From the NCBI GenBank assembly GCA_030039655.1, contig JASHVC010000435.1:1-10769 (forward strand): 10,769 bases of DNA, read 5' to 3'. A program made the translations under genes and the position numbers. Source of the DNA: Xanthobacteraceae bacterium. Lineage in GTDB: Bacteria > Pseudomonadota > Alphaproteobacteria > Rhizobiales > Xanthobacteraceae. The notes below the pieces were generated by a model, which was not told the origin of the DNA, searched no databases, and saw only the letters and a list, made by a program, of their open reading frames with translations. The first letter of the stretch is position 1. Every line of letters starts with the position of its first letter. This document shows positions 1 to 5,890 of this stretch, piece after piece.

Positions 1-1
1 C

Positions 2-235
2 TGGCAGCGCACCGGCAAGACCATCGTGCTGGTGACGCACTCCATCGAAGAGGCTGTCCTTCTCTCGGGCCAAGTTCACGTGATGGGCGGCGCTCCGGCG
101 CGTATCCTCGAAACGCTGCCGATCGCGCTGGCGCAACCGCGCACCGCCGACAGCATTACCGATCCGGCGTTCAAGGTCGCGCAGCAACGGCTGCGCAGCC
201 TGTTGATCGAGGGCCATCAGCGGAGGCCGGCATGA
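2..235 (+). CDS. ABC transporter ATP-binding protein, C-terminal part (SsuB/TauB/ThiZ-like)
   Basis: This is the last 77 residues of the ATPase that powers the importer encoded by the next two genes; the 5' part lies outside the window. The segment carries the H-loop region (VTHSIEEAVLLS), where the histidine contacts the ATP gamma-phosphate. It continues with the short tail typical of nitrate/sulfonate/taurine-type ATPases (VHVMGGAPARILETLPI). Walker A, the signature motif and Walker B are not visible. The stop codon overlaps the ATG of the permease (ATGA, 232-235), a sign of translational coupling. The substrate cannot be inferred from this piece. The internal GTG at 26 is not a real start, because the reading frame is open to the window edge and conserved sequence precedes it. 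Confidence 0.93.
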   Translation, partial: WQRTGKTIVLVTHSIEEAVLLSGQVHVMGGAPARILETLPIALAQPRTADSITDPAFKVAQQRLRSLLIEGHQRRPA

Positions 236-1071
236 GTCAGATCACGTTCGGTGCGCCGGGGAGACAGGCGGGCACACAACCGGAGGCGACCAAGCGTCCG
301 CTTCCCGATTGGGTGCTGGCCCTGGCGCTGGCCGCGGCCGTGACCGTTCTCTGGGAGCTTTCGATCCGCCTGTTCCGCGTCCCAACCTTCGTGCTGCCGG
401 CGCCGAGTGCGGTGATCCGTTCCCTGATCGAGAATTGGGCGCAGCTTGCCAGCGCGACCCAATCGACCGCGCTCGAAATCCTGCTTGGCTTCGTGCTGGC
501 GGCAATCACCGGCATCGCGGTGGCGCTCGTGATCGTGCGCTTCGACCGGTTCGGCCGCGCGCTTTATCCGCTGGTCGTGCTGTTTCAGAACGTGCCAAAG
601 GTGGCGCTGGCACCGATCTTCATTCTTTGGTTCGGCTTCGATCTGGCGCCCAAGGTGGTGCTGATCGTCGTCATCGCGTTTTTCCCGGTGGCGATCGACA
701 TGCTGGTCGGGCTGCAGTCGGTCGAGCCTTCGTTCGTGGCGCTGATGCAATCCGTCGGCGCGAGCCGCAGCAAGATCTTGCTCGACGTGCGCATTCCGCA
801 CTCGCTGCCGCATCTGATGGCGGGGCTCAAGGTTGCGATCACCTTCAGCGTCATCGGCGCCATTGTGGGCGAGTTTGCCGGCGCGAGCCGCGGTCTCGGC
901 TACATGATCCAGTTCGCCTCGACGCAACTCGACACGCCGTTGATCTTCGCGGCGTTGCTCGTCGTTTCCGTGCTGGGTTTAGCCTTCTACTACGTCGTCG
1001 AACTTGCGGAGCGCGTGTTGGTCCCGTGGGCTCCCAAGTTCGATGCCACCCATCGCGCCCAGGACAGTTAA
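232..1071 (+). CDS. ABC transporter permease (SsuC/TauC/ThiX-like, BPD_transp_1)
   Basis: Inner-membrane permease of 279 residues, the usual length for the family. It has about six hydrophobic segments (roughly residues 28-46, 80-102, 110-133, 140-160, 201-217 and 237-258). The cytoplasmic EAA-type coupling loop lies near residues 170-194 (LMQSVGASRSKILLDVRIP), with the conserved glycine and the I-P turn that dock on the ATPase. The start is supported by GGAGG at 222-226, five bases before the ATG, and by the 4-base overlap with the ATPase gene. With the flanking genes it forms a complete ATPase-permease-binding protein importer of the nitrate/sulfonate/taurine/pyrimidine-precursor superfamily. 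Members transport aliphatic sulfonates, taurine, nitrate, thiamine-precursor pyrimidines or aromatic acids, and the permease does not tell which. Confidence 0.93.
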   Translation: MSQITFGAPGRQAGTQPEATKRPLPDWVLALALAAAVTVLWELSIRLFRVPTFVLPAPSAVIRSLIENWAQLASATQSTALEILLGFVLAAITGIAVALVIVRFDRFGRALYPLVVLFQNVPKVALAPIFILWFGFDLAPKVVLIVVIAFFPVAIDMLVGLQSVEPSFVALMQSVGASRSKILLDVRIPHSLPHLMAGLKVAITFSVIGAIVGEFAGASRGLGYMIQFASTQLDTPLIFAALLVVSVLGLAFYYVVELAERVLVPWAPKFDATHRAQDS

Positions 1072-1083
1072 GGAGCCGCCCCA

Positions 1084-2100
1084 ATGAAGACCGCCGCCAA
1101 GACCGCCCTTCTCGCCGCCTTTGCCGCCACGATCCTGCTGACCACCGCTCACGCGGAGGACAAGGTCAGCGTGCAGCTCGACTACGTGGTGCGCGGCAAC
1201 CACGCGATGTTCTTTGTCGCCAAGGAAAAGGGATACTTCGCCAAACAGGGCATCGACGTGACCGCGATCCGCCGCGGCACCGGGTCGCCCAACGCCATGC
1301 GCCTCGTCGGCAACGGCGATGCTGAATTCGGCTTCGGCGACCTGCCGACGCTTGCGGTGGCGCGCTCGCAGGATGTGCCGGTGGTGGCGCTGGCGGCCGT
1401 GAACCAGCATAGCCCGCTGGCCATGCTGGCGCTGGCAAAAAGTTTCAAGCTGGAAAAGCCACAAGACCTCAAAGGCCTCAATGTGGGCGTGCAGCCGTCG
1501 GGCTCGACTTATGTGTTCCTCAAAGCGTTTCTGAAGACCAACGGCATGTCGCTCGACGACATCAAGCAGAGCACGGTCAATCCGCCCTACGAGAATTATT
1601 TGTTGCTCGGCCGCGTCGACACCGTGCCGGGATATCTCGACGCCGAAGTGCCGGAACTGGAAGCCAAGGCCGGCGGTCCCGGCTCGCTCTCGATCCTGCA
1701 AGGCTCGGACTTTGGCTACGTGGTTTATGGCTCCGGTCTGTTCACGTCGGAAAAGGAGATCGCCGAGCACGGCGACGTCGTCCAGCGCTTCGTCAACGCC
1801 TACACGCAGGCATTTGCCGACGTGGTCAAAAATCCGGACGAGGCCGCCGACCTCATCATCAAGGAAAATCCCGAATACGCGCAGAAGAAGGACGTGCTGG
1901 TCGGACAGATCGAGGCCGATCTCAAGCGCACCTTCTTCAGCCCGGACACGAAGGCAAACGGCCTCGGCTGGATGACGGCGGGGACATGGCAGAAGACGGT
2001 CGATACGCTTGTCGATCAGGGCGCCATGAAGCAACGCATCGAGGTCGCGCCGGCCTTCAATGTCAAATATCTGGCTGCGGCAAATCCGCTGAAGCAGTAA
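1084..2100 (+). CDS. ABC transporter periplasmic substrate-binding protein (NMT1/THI5, SsuA/ThiY-like)
   Basis: A 338-residue binding protein with a Sec signal peptide: basic N-terminus (MKTAAK), hydrophobic core, and likely cleavage after AHA at residue 24. The mature start (VQLDYVVRGNHAMFFVAKEKGYFAKQ) has the 'animal of a periplasmic binding fold' opening typical of the NMT1/THI5 family, where the following strand reads GIDVTAIRRGTGSPN. The G-x-A-E-F-G-F-G stretch near residue 80 and the LKGLNVGVQPSGSTY segment also fit. AAGGAG at 1070-1075 overlaps the permease stop and lies 8 bases before the ATG. It should capture the ligand for the upstream permease and ATPase. Resemblance of the opening to ThiY-type proteins makes a pyrimidine ligand possible, but sulfonates and small organic acids are equally open. 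Confidence 0.92.
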   Translation: MKTAAKTALLAAFAATILLTTAHAEDKVSVQLDYVVRGNHAMFFVAKEKGYFAKQGIDVTAIRRGTGSPNAMRLVGNGDAEFGFGDLPTLAVARSQDVPVVALAAVNQHSPLAMLALAKSFKLEKPQDLKGLNVGVQPSGSTYVFLKAFLKTNGMSLDDIKQSTVNPPYENYLLLGRVDTVPGYLDAEVPELEAKAGGPGSLSILQGSDFGYVVYGSGLFTSEKEIAEHGDVVQRFVNAYTQAFADVVKNPDEAADLIIKENPEYAQKKDVLVGQIEADLKRTFFSPDTKANGLGWMTAGTWQKTVDTLVDQGAMKQRIEVAPAFNVKYLAAANPLKQ

Positions 2101-2125
2101 GCAAACCTTAGACAGGGAGATATCG

Positions 2126-2752
2126 ATGATCCGTCTTCTCGGCCGCCAAACCTCGGGCAACGTGCAAAAGGTGCTGTTCTGTCTCGAGGAGATCGGGCTG
2201 AAATACACGCGCGAGGATTACGGCCGTCAATTCAACAACACCAACACGGACGCCTATCGCAAGCTCAATCCAAATATGAAGGTGCCGACGCTTGTCGACG
2301 GCGACACGGTGATCTGGGAATCGCACACGATCCTGCGTTACCTGGCGGCGCTGCATGCGCCAAAGATCACCGGCGCAACGCCGGCCGAGCGCACTTACGT
2401 CGAGCGCTGGATGGATTGGGCGCTGGGCGCGCTCAACGCTCCCTTTCTCGCGGTGTTCAGGGAGGCCAGGAAGCCGGAAGGCGAGCGTGCCGCCGACTTC
2501 CCGGCGCAAAGCGCCGATCTTGTGGCGCAGATGAAGATCCTTGACGCGCATCTCGCCGGCAAGTCGTGGTTCGCGCTCGATCGGCTGACGATTGCCGACA
2601 TGGCGCTGGCGCCGCTCGTCGTGCGCTGCCTGGCTTTTCCGATCGAGAAACCGGCGTTGGCGGAACTGTCGCGCTGGGCGAAAGCCATGGAATCCCGCGC
2701 CGCTTTCGCCGTCGCCACGGGCGCCAAGCCGAGCGCGCTCAACGCCGCGTAA
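2126..2752 (+). CDS. Glutathione S-transferase family protein
   Basis: A 208-residue cytosolic protein of standard GST length. The N-terminal thioredoxin-like domain (about 1-78) shows the start MIRLLGRQTSGNVQKV with candidate catalytic Thr9/Ser10. It also shows the cis-proline motif KVPTL (Pro54) and the glutathione gamma-glutamyl binding pair Glu65-Ser66 in WESHTIL. The all-helical C-terminal domain carries the N-capping box LTIADMA (Asp158). AGGGAG at 2114-2119 lies six bases before the ATG, and the gene starts 25 bases after the binding-protein stop, so cotranscription with the transporter is likely. Family members conjugate, isomerise, dehalogenate or reductively cleave electrophilic substrates with glutathione. 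Pairing with an importer hints at processing of the imported compound, but this is inference. Confidence 0.9.
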   Translation: MIRLLGRQTSGNVQKVLFCLEEIGLKYTREDYGRQFNNTNTDAYRKLNPNMKVPTLVDGDTVIWESHTILRYLAALHAPKITGATPAERTYVERWMDWALGALNAPFLAVFREARKPEGERAADFPAQSADLVAQMKILDAHLAGKSWFALDRLTIADMALAPLVVRCLAFPIEKPALAELSRWAKAMESRAAFAVATGAKPSALNAA

Positions 2753-2794
2753 AGGCGGCTGGCCGAATGGTCCGATAACGTCTATCGTGCCGGA

Positions 2795-2959
2795 ATGCCG
2801 AGACTTATTAAGCGATATGCCAGAAGCCGCCTCTACGATACCGAGGCGGCCTGTTATGTGACGCTCTCCGATTTGCGGGCGTGGACGGTGGCGAAGGTGC
2901 CGTTCATCGTCATTGACGTGGAAACGGGGGATGACGTTACCCGCGTTTTGCTGGCGTAG
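2795..2959 (+). CDS. Small protein consisting of a PhaR-type PHA-accumulation-regulator DNA-binding domain
   Basis: A 54-residue ORF with ATG at 2795 and TAG at 2957-2959. The protein reads MPRLIKRYARSRLYDTE, then YVTLSDLRAW, then IVIDVETGDDVTRVLL. This follows the N-terminal DNA-binding domain of the polyhydroxyalkanoate synthesis repressor PhaR (family pattern K-x-Y-x-x-R-x-L-Y-D-T, YVTL-x-D-L, V-x-D-x-x-T-G-x-D-[IV]-T-R). In full-length PhaR (roughly 150-200 residues) a C-terminal phasin/PHA-sensing part follows; here the frame stops exactly after the DNA-binding domain. The frame is open from the GST stop, and no other ATG, GTG or TTG precedes 2795. No clear Shine-Dalgarno is seen. It could be a genuine solo-domain protein, a decoy regulator, or a truncated paralogue. 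Confidence 0.72.
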   Translation: MPRLIKRYARSRLYDTEAACYVTLSDLRAWTVAKVPFIVIDVETGDDVTRVLLA

Positions 2960-2987
2960 GCTATGCCTCGGGGACAGGGGCGTCGCG

Positions 2988-3016
2988 TTGACCGGGAACG
3001 TCCCCTTTACTAGAAT
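2988..3016 (+). promoter_or_regulatory. Sigma70-like promoter for the amidohydrolase gene
   Basis: TTGACC (2988-2993) and TAGAAT (3011-3016) are separated by exactly 17 bases, a close match to the -35/-10 consensus in a GC-rich background. Transcription would begin near 3023 and give a leader of about 40 bases. This suggests the amidohydrolase can be expressed independently of the upstream transporter/GST genes. Confidence 0.6.
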
Positions 3017-3053
3017 CGTTGTATCTTCAGCCATCTGGATGCCGGCGCCCGGC

Positions 3054-3059
3054 AGGAGG
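3054..3059 (+). promoter_or_regulatory. Strong ribosome-binding site fixing a GTG start
   Basis: A perfect AGGAGG ends five bases before the GTG at 3065. No ATG occurs in frame between the upstream stop at 3011 and this GTG, and the metal-binding HxH motif begins six codons later, so this site decides the start. Confidence 0.85.
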
Positions 3060-3064
3060 CTCAC

Positions 3065-4099
3065 GTGCACATTATCGACTCGCATTTTCATTGGTGGCCC
3101 AGATCCGTCTTCGACCGGCTGTGCAAGCGCGCGGAGTTTCCCAAGGCCGAGGTCAACCAGAAGGGCGGCTACAGCTATTTCCGCCGGCAAAGCAGCGGCT
3201 GCCACCTGAATTCGTGGGCCGAGTGGTTCGACCTCGATAAGTCGTTCGAATACATGGACAGCCTCGGGCACCAGGTCGACGTAGTTTGCTCGATCGGTCC
3301 GTTCTCGGTGTTCTTCTCCGATCTGCCGCTGTCCGAAGGCCGCGACTACGCGCTGATGTGGAACGAGGAGATGGCGGGCGCGGTCAAGAAATATCCGGGC
3401 CGGGTTTGGGCGAGCGCTGCCGTGCCGCTACAGGACACGCGCACCGCCATCGAAGTGGTGGACGACGCCGTCAATCGCCTTGGCCTCATGGGCGTCAACC
3501 TTCCGGGCAGCGTCGGCGAAGACGCGCGCATCGACTCCGAGCGGCTGGAGCCGTTCTATGCTCATTGCGAAAAGCTCGGCATCCCGCTGTTCCTGCATCC
3601 GACCGACGTGATCTTCCAGGACATGCTCGACGGCTATGACGGCGCGCTGCATCTGAGTCTCGGCCGCGTCATCGAAGTCAGCGTCGCCGCCATGCGGCTC
3701 ATTCTCTCCGGGCTGATGGAGCGCCATCCGAAGCTGAAGATCGTCATGTCGCACACCGGCGGCTCGCTGCCCTACCAGGCTGGCCGCATGGACAAGAACT
3801 CCAAGGCCGCAAAACTGCCGCGCCCGGTGACCGACTACATGAAGCGCATGTACACCGACACGGTGTCCCCGCACTCCGCCGGCATCAAGTTCGCCATCGA
3901 CTATTACGGCATCGATCACGTCATGTACGGCACCGACTATCCATGCTGGGACCCGGCGCCGTGCCTGAAGCTGATCGACGAAATTCCGCTCTCCGCCGCC
4001 GACAAGCAGAAGCTGTTCTACGACAACGCGCGGCGCATTCTCGGGCTCAAGGACCCGGTGAAAGCGCCAGCCGCGAAGCGCGAGCCGGCGTTGGTCTAA
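3065..4099 (+). CDS. Amidohydrolase family protein (Amidohydro_2, ACMSD/dihydroxybenzoate decarboxylase-like)
   Basis: A 344-residue metal-dependent TIM-barrel enzyme. Visible active-site elements in the expected order are HxH near the start (His7, His9 in DSHFHW), His178 in PLFLHPTD, His230 in VMSHTGGSLPY and Asp291 in MYGTDYPCWDP. This set is that of the Amidohydro_2 family, which includes aminocarboxymuconate-semialdehyde decarboxylase, 2,3- and 2,6-dihydroxybenzoate decarboxylases and related lactone or C-C hydrolases. The likely chemistry is hydrolysis or non-oxidative decarboxylation of a (ring-derived) carboxylic acid in the cytoplasm. Translation starts at a GTG with an AGGAGG site. 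It has its own promoter and lies just after the transporter/GST genes, so it may act on the imported compound. The exact substrate is not evident. The C-terminal 15 residues are low-complexity and probably disordered. Confidence 0.9.
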   Translation: MHIIDSHFHWWPRSVFDRLCKRAEFPKAEVNQKGGYSYFRRQSSGCHLNSWAEWFDLDKSFEYMDSLGHQVDVVCSIGPFSVFFSDLPLSEGRDYALMWNEEMAGAVKKYPGRVWASAAVPLQDTRTAIEVVDDAVNRLGLMGVNLPGSVGEDARIDSERLEPFYAHCEKLGIPLFLHPTDVIFQDMLDGYDGALHLSLGRVIEVSVAAMRLILSGLMERHPKLKIVMSHTGGSLPYQAGRMDKNSKAAKLPRPVTDYMKRMYTDTVSPHSAGIKFAIDYYGIDHVMYGTDYPCWDPAPCLKLIDEIPLSAADKQKLFYDNARRILGLKDPVKAPAAKREPALV

Positions 4100-4108
4100 C
4101 GTCGCTTC

Positions 4109-4216
4109 CCTCACCCTGAGGTGCTCGGCGCGAACGCGCCGAGCCTCGAAGGGCGAGGCCGCGGCGTCGGAGCGGCATCCTTCGAGGCTCGCTAACGCTC
4201 GCACCTCAGGATGAGG
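4109..4216. repeat. REP-like compound palindrome between convergent genes
   Basis: The outer 16-base arms (CCTCACCCTGAGGTGC at 4109-4124 and GCACCTCAGGATGAGG at 4201-4216) are inverted with one mismatch. Nested inside are a perfect 9-base hairpin with a 2-base loop (CTCGGCGCG at 4124-4132, AA, CGCGCCGAG at 4135-4143) and a further 9-base inverted pair CCTCGAAGG (4144-4152) / CCTTCGAGG (4179-4187). The arms resemble the dispersed intergenic palindromes I recall from Bradyrhizobium/Rhodopseudomonas genomes. It sits between the 3' ends of two convergent genes, where it could end transcription from both sides, although no U-tract follows. Confidence 0.85.
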
Positions 4217-4232
4217 AATTCAGAGTTTTCGT

Positions 4233-5102
4233 CTACTGCCCCGGCGCAAAGCGCTCGTCGATCGATTCCCATTTGTCGTAGCCGACAAGCTTTTTGTATT
4301 GCTCGAAATCCATGCCGTCGTTGCGGTGGGCGAATTTGCCGGACTTCATGTCGAGCAGCACGGACTCGATAGCCTTGGCGGCGTGCATGAGCGTGTCGAG
4401 CCCGAGCACCGCGCAGCTGAAGCCGAGCTTGCCCAATTCGTCCATCGACAGGATCGGCGTGTGGCCGCCCATCAGCGGATTGCAGATTTGCGGCACGTCG
4501 AACGCCTTGCCGATCCGCTTGAGCTCCTCGATCGAGCGCGGCGCCTCGATGAAAATGCCATCGGCGCCGGCGCGGATGAATTGTTCAGCGCGGCGCATGG
4601 CCTCGTCGAGGTCGTAGACGGCGCGCGCGTCGGTCCGCGCCAGAATCCACGTTTCCGGATTGAGCCGCTCCGCGCAGGCGGCCTTGATCTTTGCCACCGC
4701 AAGCTCGGTGGGCACGACCTTCTTGCCGACCATGTGGCCGCAGCGCTTCGGCCATTGCTGATCCTCGATCAGGATGGCGGAGACGCCCATGCGCTCGTAG
4801 GCTTGCACCGTGTGCACCACGTTTTTGACGTCGCCGTAACCGTCGTCGCCGTCGACGAACACCGGCAGGTCGCAGGCCGCCATGATGTCGCGCACCGCGG
4901 CGGAGATTTCACCGAACCCTTTGAGCCCGACATCAGGCACGCCGTAGCGCGCGCCGACCGCCGGGAAGCCGCCGATGAAATAAGTCTCGAAGCCGATCTG
5001 CTGAATGAGCCGTGCGCTGAGCGCATCATGGGCGCCGGGGACGACCAGGAACCGCTTGTCCTTGACGGCCTTGTTGATGATCTGGCGGAAGCTTGCGGGC
5101 AT
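4233..5102 (-). CDS. Isocitrate lyase/PEP mutase superfamily protein (methylisocitrate lyase/oxaloacetate decarboxylase-like)
   Basis: A 289-residue (beta/alpha)8 enzyme of the ICL/PEPM superfamily, close to the usual 285-300. It shows GGFPAVGARYGVPD near the N-terminus, the Mg-binding segment VDGDDGYG (Asp84, Asp86, Asp87) and Glu113-Asp114. The lyase signature PKRCGH has the catalytic-type Cys121, and ILARTDAR (residues 153-160) and Glu186 follow. The intact KRCGH favours C-C bond cleavage of a 2-hydroxy-dicarboxylate or tricarboxylate (2-methylisocitrate-like lyase), or oxaloacetate decarboxylation, over phosphonate P-C bond formation. GAAGGA at 5110-5115 precedes the start by 7 bases but lies in a small hairpin. 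The gene begins 22 bases after the antitoxin stop, so it may be read through from the upstream genes. Database names such as carboxyvinyl-carboxyphosphonate phosphorylmutase would be over-specific. Confidence 0.9.
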   Translation of the reverse strand: MPASFRQIINKAVKDKRFLVVPGAHDALSARLIQQIGFETYFIGGFPAVGARYGVPDVGLKGFGEISAAVRDIMAACDLPVFVDGDDGYGDVKNVVHTVQAYERMGVSAILIEDQQWPKRCGHMVGKKVVPTELAVAKIKAACAERLNPETWILARTDARAVYDLDEAMRRAEQFIRAGADGIFIEAPRSIEELKRIGKAFDVPQICNPLMGGHTPILSMDELGKLGFSCAVLGLDTLMHAAKAIESVLLDMKSGKFAHRNDGMDFEQYKKLVGYDKWESIDERFAPGQ

Positions 5103-5109
5103 CGAATGG

Positions 5110-5132
5110 TCCTTCTTTGGAAGGTTATTTTT
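5110..5132 (-). promoter_or_regulatory. Hairpin covering the ribosome-binding site of the ICL/PEPM gene
   Basis: In the minus-strand transcript CCTTC (5124-5120), a CAAA loop and GAAGG (5115-5111) form a 5-base stem that pairs the Shine-Dalgarno GAAGGA of the lyase gene. On the plus strand the same element, followed by a T-rich run at 5125-5132, would look like a weak intrinsic terminator. The stem is short, so any effect is uncertain. Confidence 0.35.
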
Positions 5133-5400
5133 TGCGAATTTGCTTTCGCCGCCGCGGTAGTTCGTCGCCTTTGAGCGGCGGAAGGCCGACGCCGGCCCGA
5201 CTTAAGACGCGGAGCGCGCTCGGGATGTCGGCGCGCGCGGTGCGGTCGGCGATGTATCTCTCCGTCCGCAGAGCCGAAACCTTTTCGGCCACCGCCACGT
5301 TAATGAGCTGATTGAGAGCGACGCCCTCTGCCTCAGCCAGCTTTCGCGCCTCGTCGAGGAGTGATGGTTGAAGCCGCAGGGCAAAATTGCTTTTCCTCAT
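5125..5400 (-). CDS. Ribbon-helix-helix antitoxin (HicB/CopG-like)
   Basis: A 91-residue protein. Its N-terminal RHH fold shows a DNA-contacting strand (NFALRLQ, about residues 5-11), then two helices (PSLLDEARKLAEAEG and ALNQLINVAVAEKVSALR). The C-terminal half (about 45-91) is charged, ends in a lysine/arginine-rich tail, and probably wraps the partner toxin. The start overlaps the toxin stop (ATGA, 5397-5400) and has GGAGAGGA at 5405-5412, so translation is coupled to the toxin. The expected roles are neutralising the PIN ribonuclease and repressing the operon by binding the palindrome at 5845-5860. It is encoded second, which is opposite to the common antitoxin-first order. The family assignment rests on the fold pattern and partner. 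Confidence 0.82.
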   Translation of the reverse strand: MRKSNFALRLQPSLLDEARKLAEAEGVALNQLINVAVAEKVSALRTERYIADRTARADIPSALRVLSRAGVGLPPLKGDELPRRRKQIRKK

Positions 5401-5831
5401 GAAGTCCTCTCCAATCGCGTCAAAGCCTCGCCGGGCGACAGGATAGATAGTCCGAACTGCTTCGCCGCTGCGATGAAGTCACGTTGGTTGAATGTAACAA
5501 TGGCGTCCGCTGCTCCATTGATCGCCGTCTCAAGCACCATATCGTCGTTGGCGTCGCGAAGAGTAGGGCGCCAGAGATAAGCCAAGTGCACAGGCTCGCT
5601 CACTGCCACTATCGCATCAAGAAGCACTCCAACATCCGCGACCGATAGCCTGGCTGCCTTGAGATGTTCGGTCCGCGTGAGGACCGCCTCGTATTCAATA
5701 AGCAGGGGTACAGACACCAGAGGCGTAAAGCCGTGCCGCCGCTCCAGTGCTGCACGAAGCAGAAGCCGCGAAGCTCCGGCGTCGCTGCGTATCGCAGCCA
5801 CCATAGTGGCGGTGTCAAGTACCGCTCTCAT
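5397..5831 (-). CDS. PIN-domain toxin (putative toxin-antitoxin toxin component, PIN family)
   Basis: A 144-residue PIN nuclease, predicted Mg-dependent and RNA-cutting. The acidic residues appear in order: Asp6 in MRAVLDT, Glu46 in LLIEYE, Asp96/Asp97 in RDANDDMVLE with Glu101, and Asp118 in TFNQRDF. The reading frame extends upstream to a GTG at 5912, but that start would overlap the molybdoenzyme gene and code through the palindrome. The PIN fold begins directly at the ATG at 5831, which I chose. No clear Shine-Dalgarno precedes it. The gene is less GC-rich to the eye than its neighbours and sits between enzyme genes on the same strand, consistent with later insertion of the pair. The family resembles COG1569/TIGR00305-type toxins. 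Confidence 0.85.
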   Translation of the reverse strand: MRAVLDTATMVAAIRSDAGASRLLLRAALERRHGFTPLVSVPLLIEYEAVLTRTEHLKAARLSVADVGVLLDAIVAVSEPVHLAYLWRPTLRDANDDMVLETAINGAADAIVTFNQRDFIAAAKQFGLSILSPGEALTRLERTS

Positions 5832-5844
5832 AAGAGAAGTTATG

Positions 5845-5860
5845 ATATCGCAGGCGATAT
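5845..5860. promoter_or_regulatory. Candidate autoregulatory operator of the toxin-antitoxin pair
   Basis: A perfect inverted repeat, ATATCGC, AG, GCGATAT, lies 13 bases before the toxin ATG in a locally AT-rich stretch. RHH antitoxins usually bind such short palindromes at their own promoter. TATCAT on the minus strand (5847-5842) could be the -10, overlapping the palindrome; no convincing -35 is seen. Confidence 0.6.
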
Positions 5861-5890
5861 TGCAAGAGATAGTCTTGCTGAGTAGGGCCG

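Larger units (their letters stand above)
2960..3064 (+). other. Intergenic leader before the amidohydrolase gene
   Basis: No gene is seen between the small PhaR-like ORF and the GTG at 3065. The stretch holds the promoter at 2988-3016 and the ribosome-binding site at 3054-3059. A 6-base inverted pair GGGGAC (2970-2975) / GTCCCC (3000-3005) surrounds the -35 hexamer. An in-frame stop at 3011-3013 rules out an earlier start for the amidohydrolase. Confidence 0.6.

Noticed and set aside
979..2208. A 409-codon minus-strand open frame opposite the binding-protein gene
   Set aside because: The plus-strand protein has a signal peptide, a ribosome-binding site and family motifs; the antisense product has a composition typical of a shadow frame.
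2108..3271. A 387-codon minus-strand open frame across the GST gene, the PhaR-like ORF and the amidohydrolase start
   Set aside because: It spans two real genes and a promoter region and has no recognisable domain. The PhaR-like motif on the other strand explains the apparent gap better.
4109..4216. CRISPR array or insertion-sequence end
   Set aside because: There is one compound palindrome, not regularly spaced direct repeats, and no transposase or target-site duplication is visible.
4233..5102. PEP mutase with a phosphonate role
   Set aside because: The intact KRCGH lyase signature and the absence of phosphonopyruvate decarboxylase or other phosphonate genes favour a lyase or decarboxylase.
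5111..5132. Intrinsic terminator on the plus strand (CCTTC-TTTG-GAAGG plus T-rich run)
   Set aside because: The stem is only 5 bases with modest GC, and no plus-strand gene ends nearby; it is better explained as a minus-strand leader hairpin.
4299..5174. A 291-codon plus-strand open frame opposite the ICL/PEPM gene
   Set aside because: The minus-strand frame has the PKRCGH signature and metal-binding acids; the plus-strand product is a shadow.
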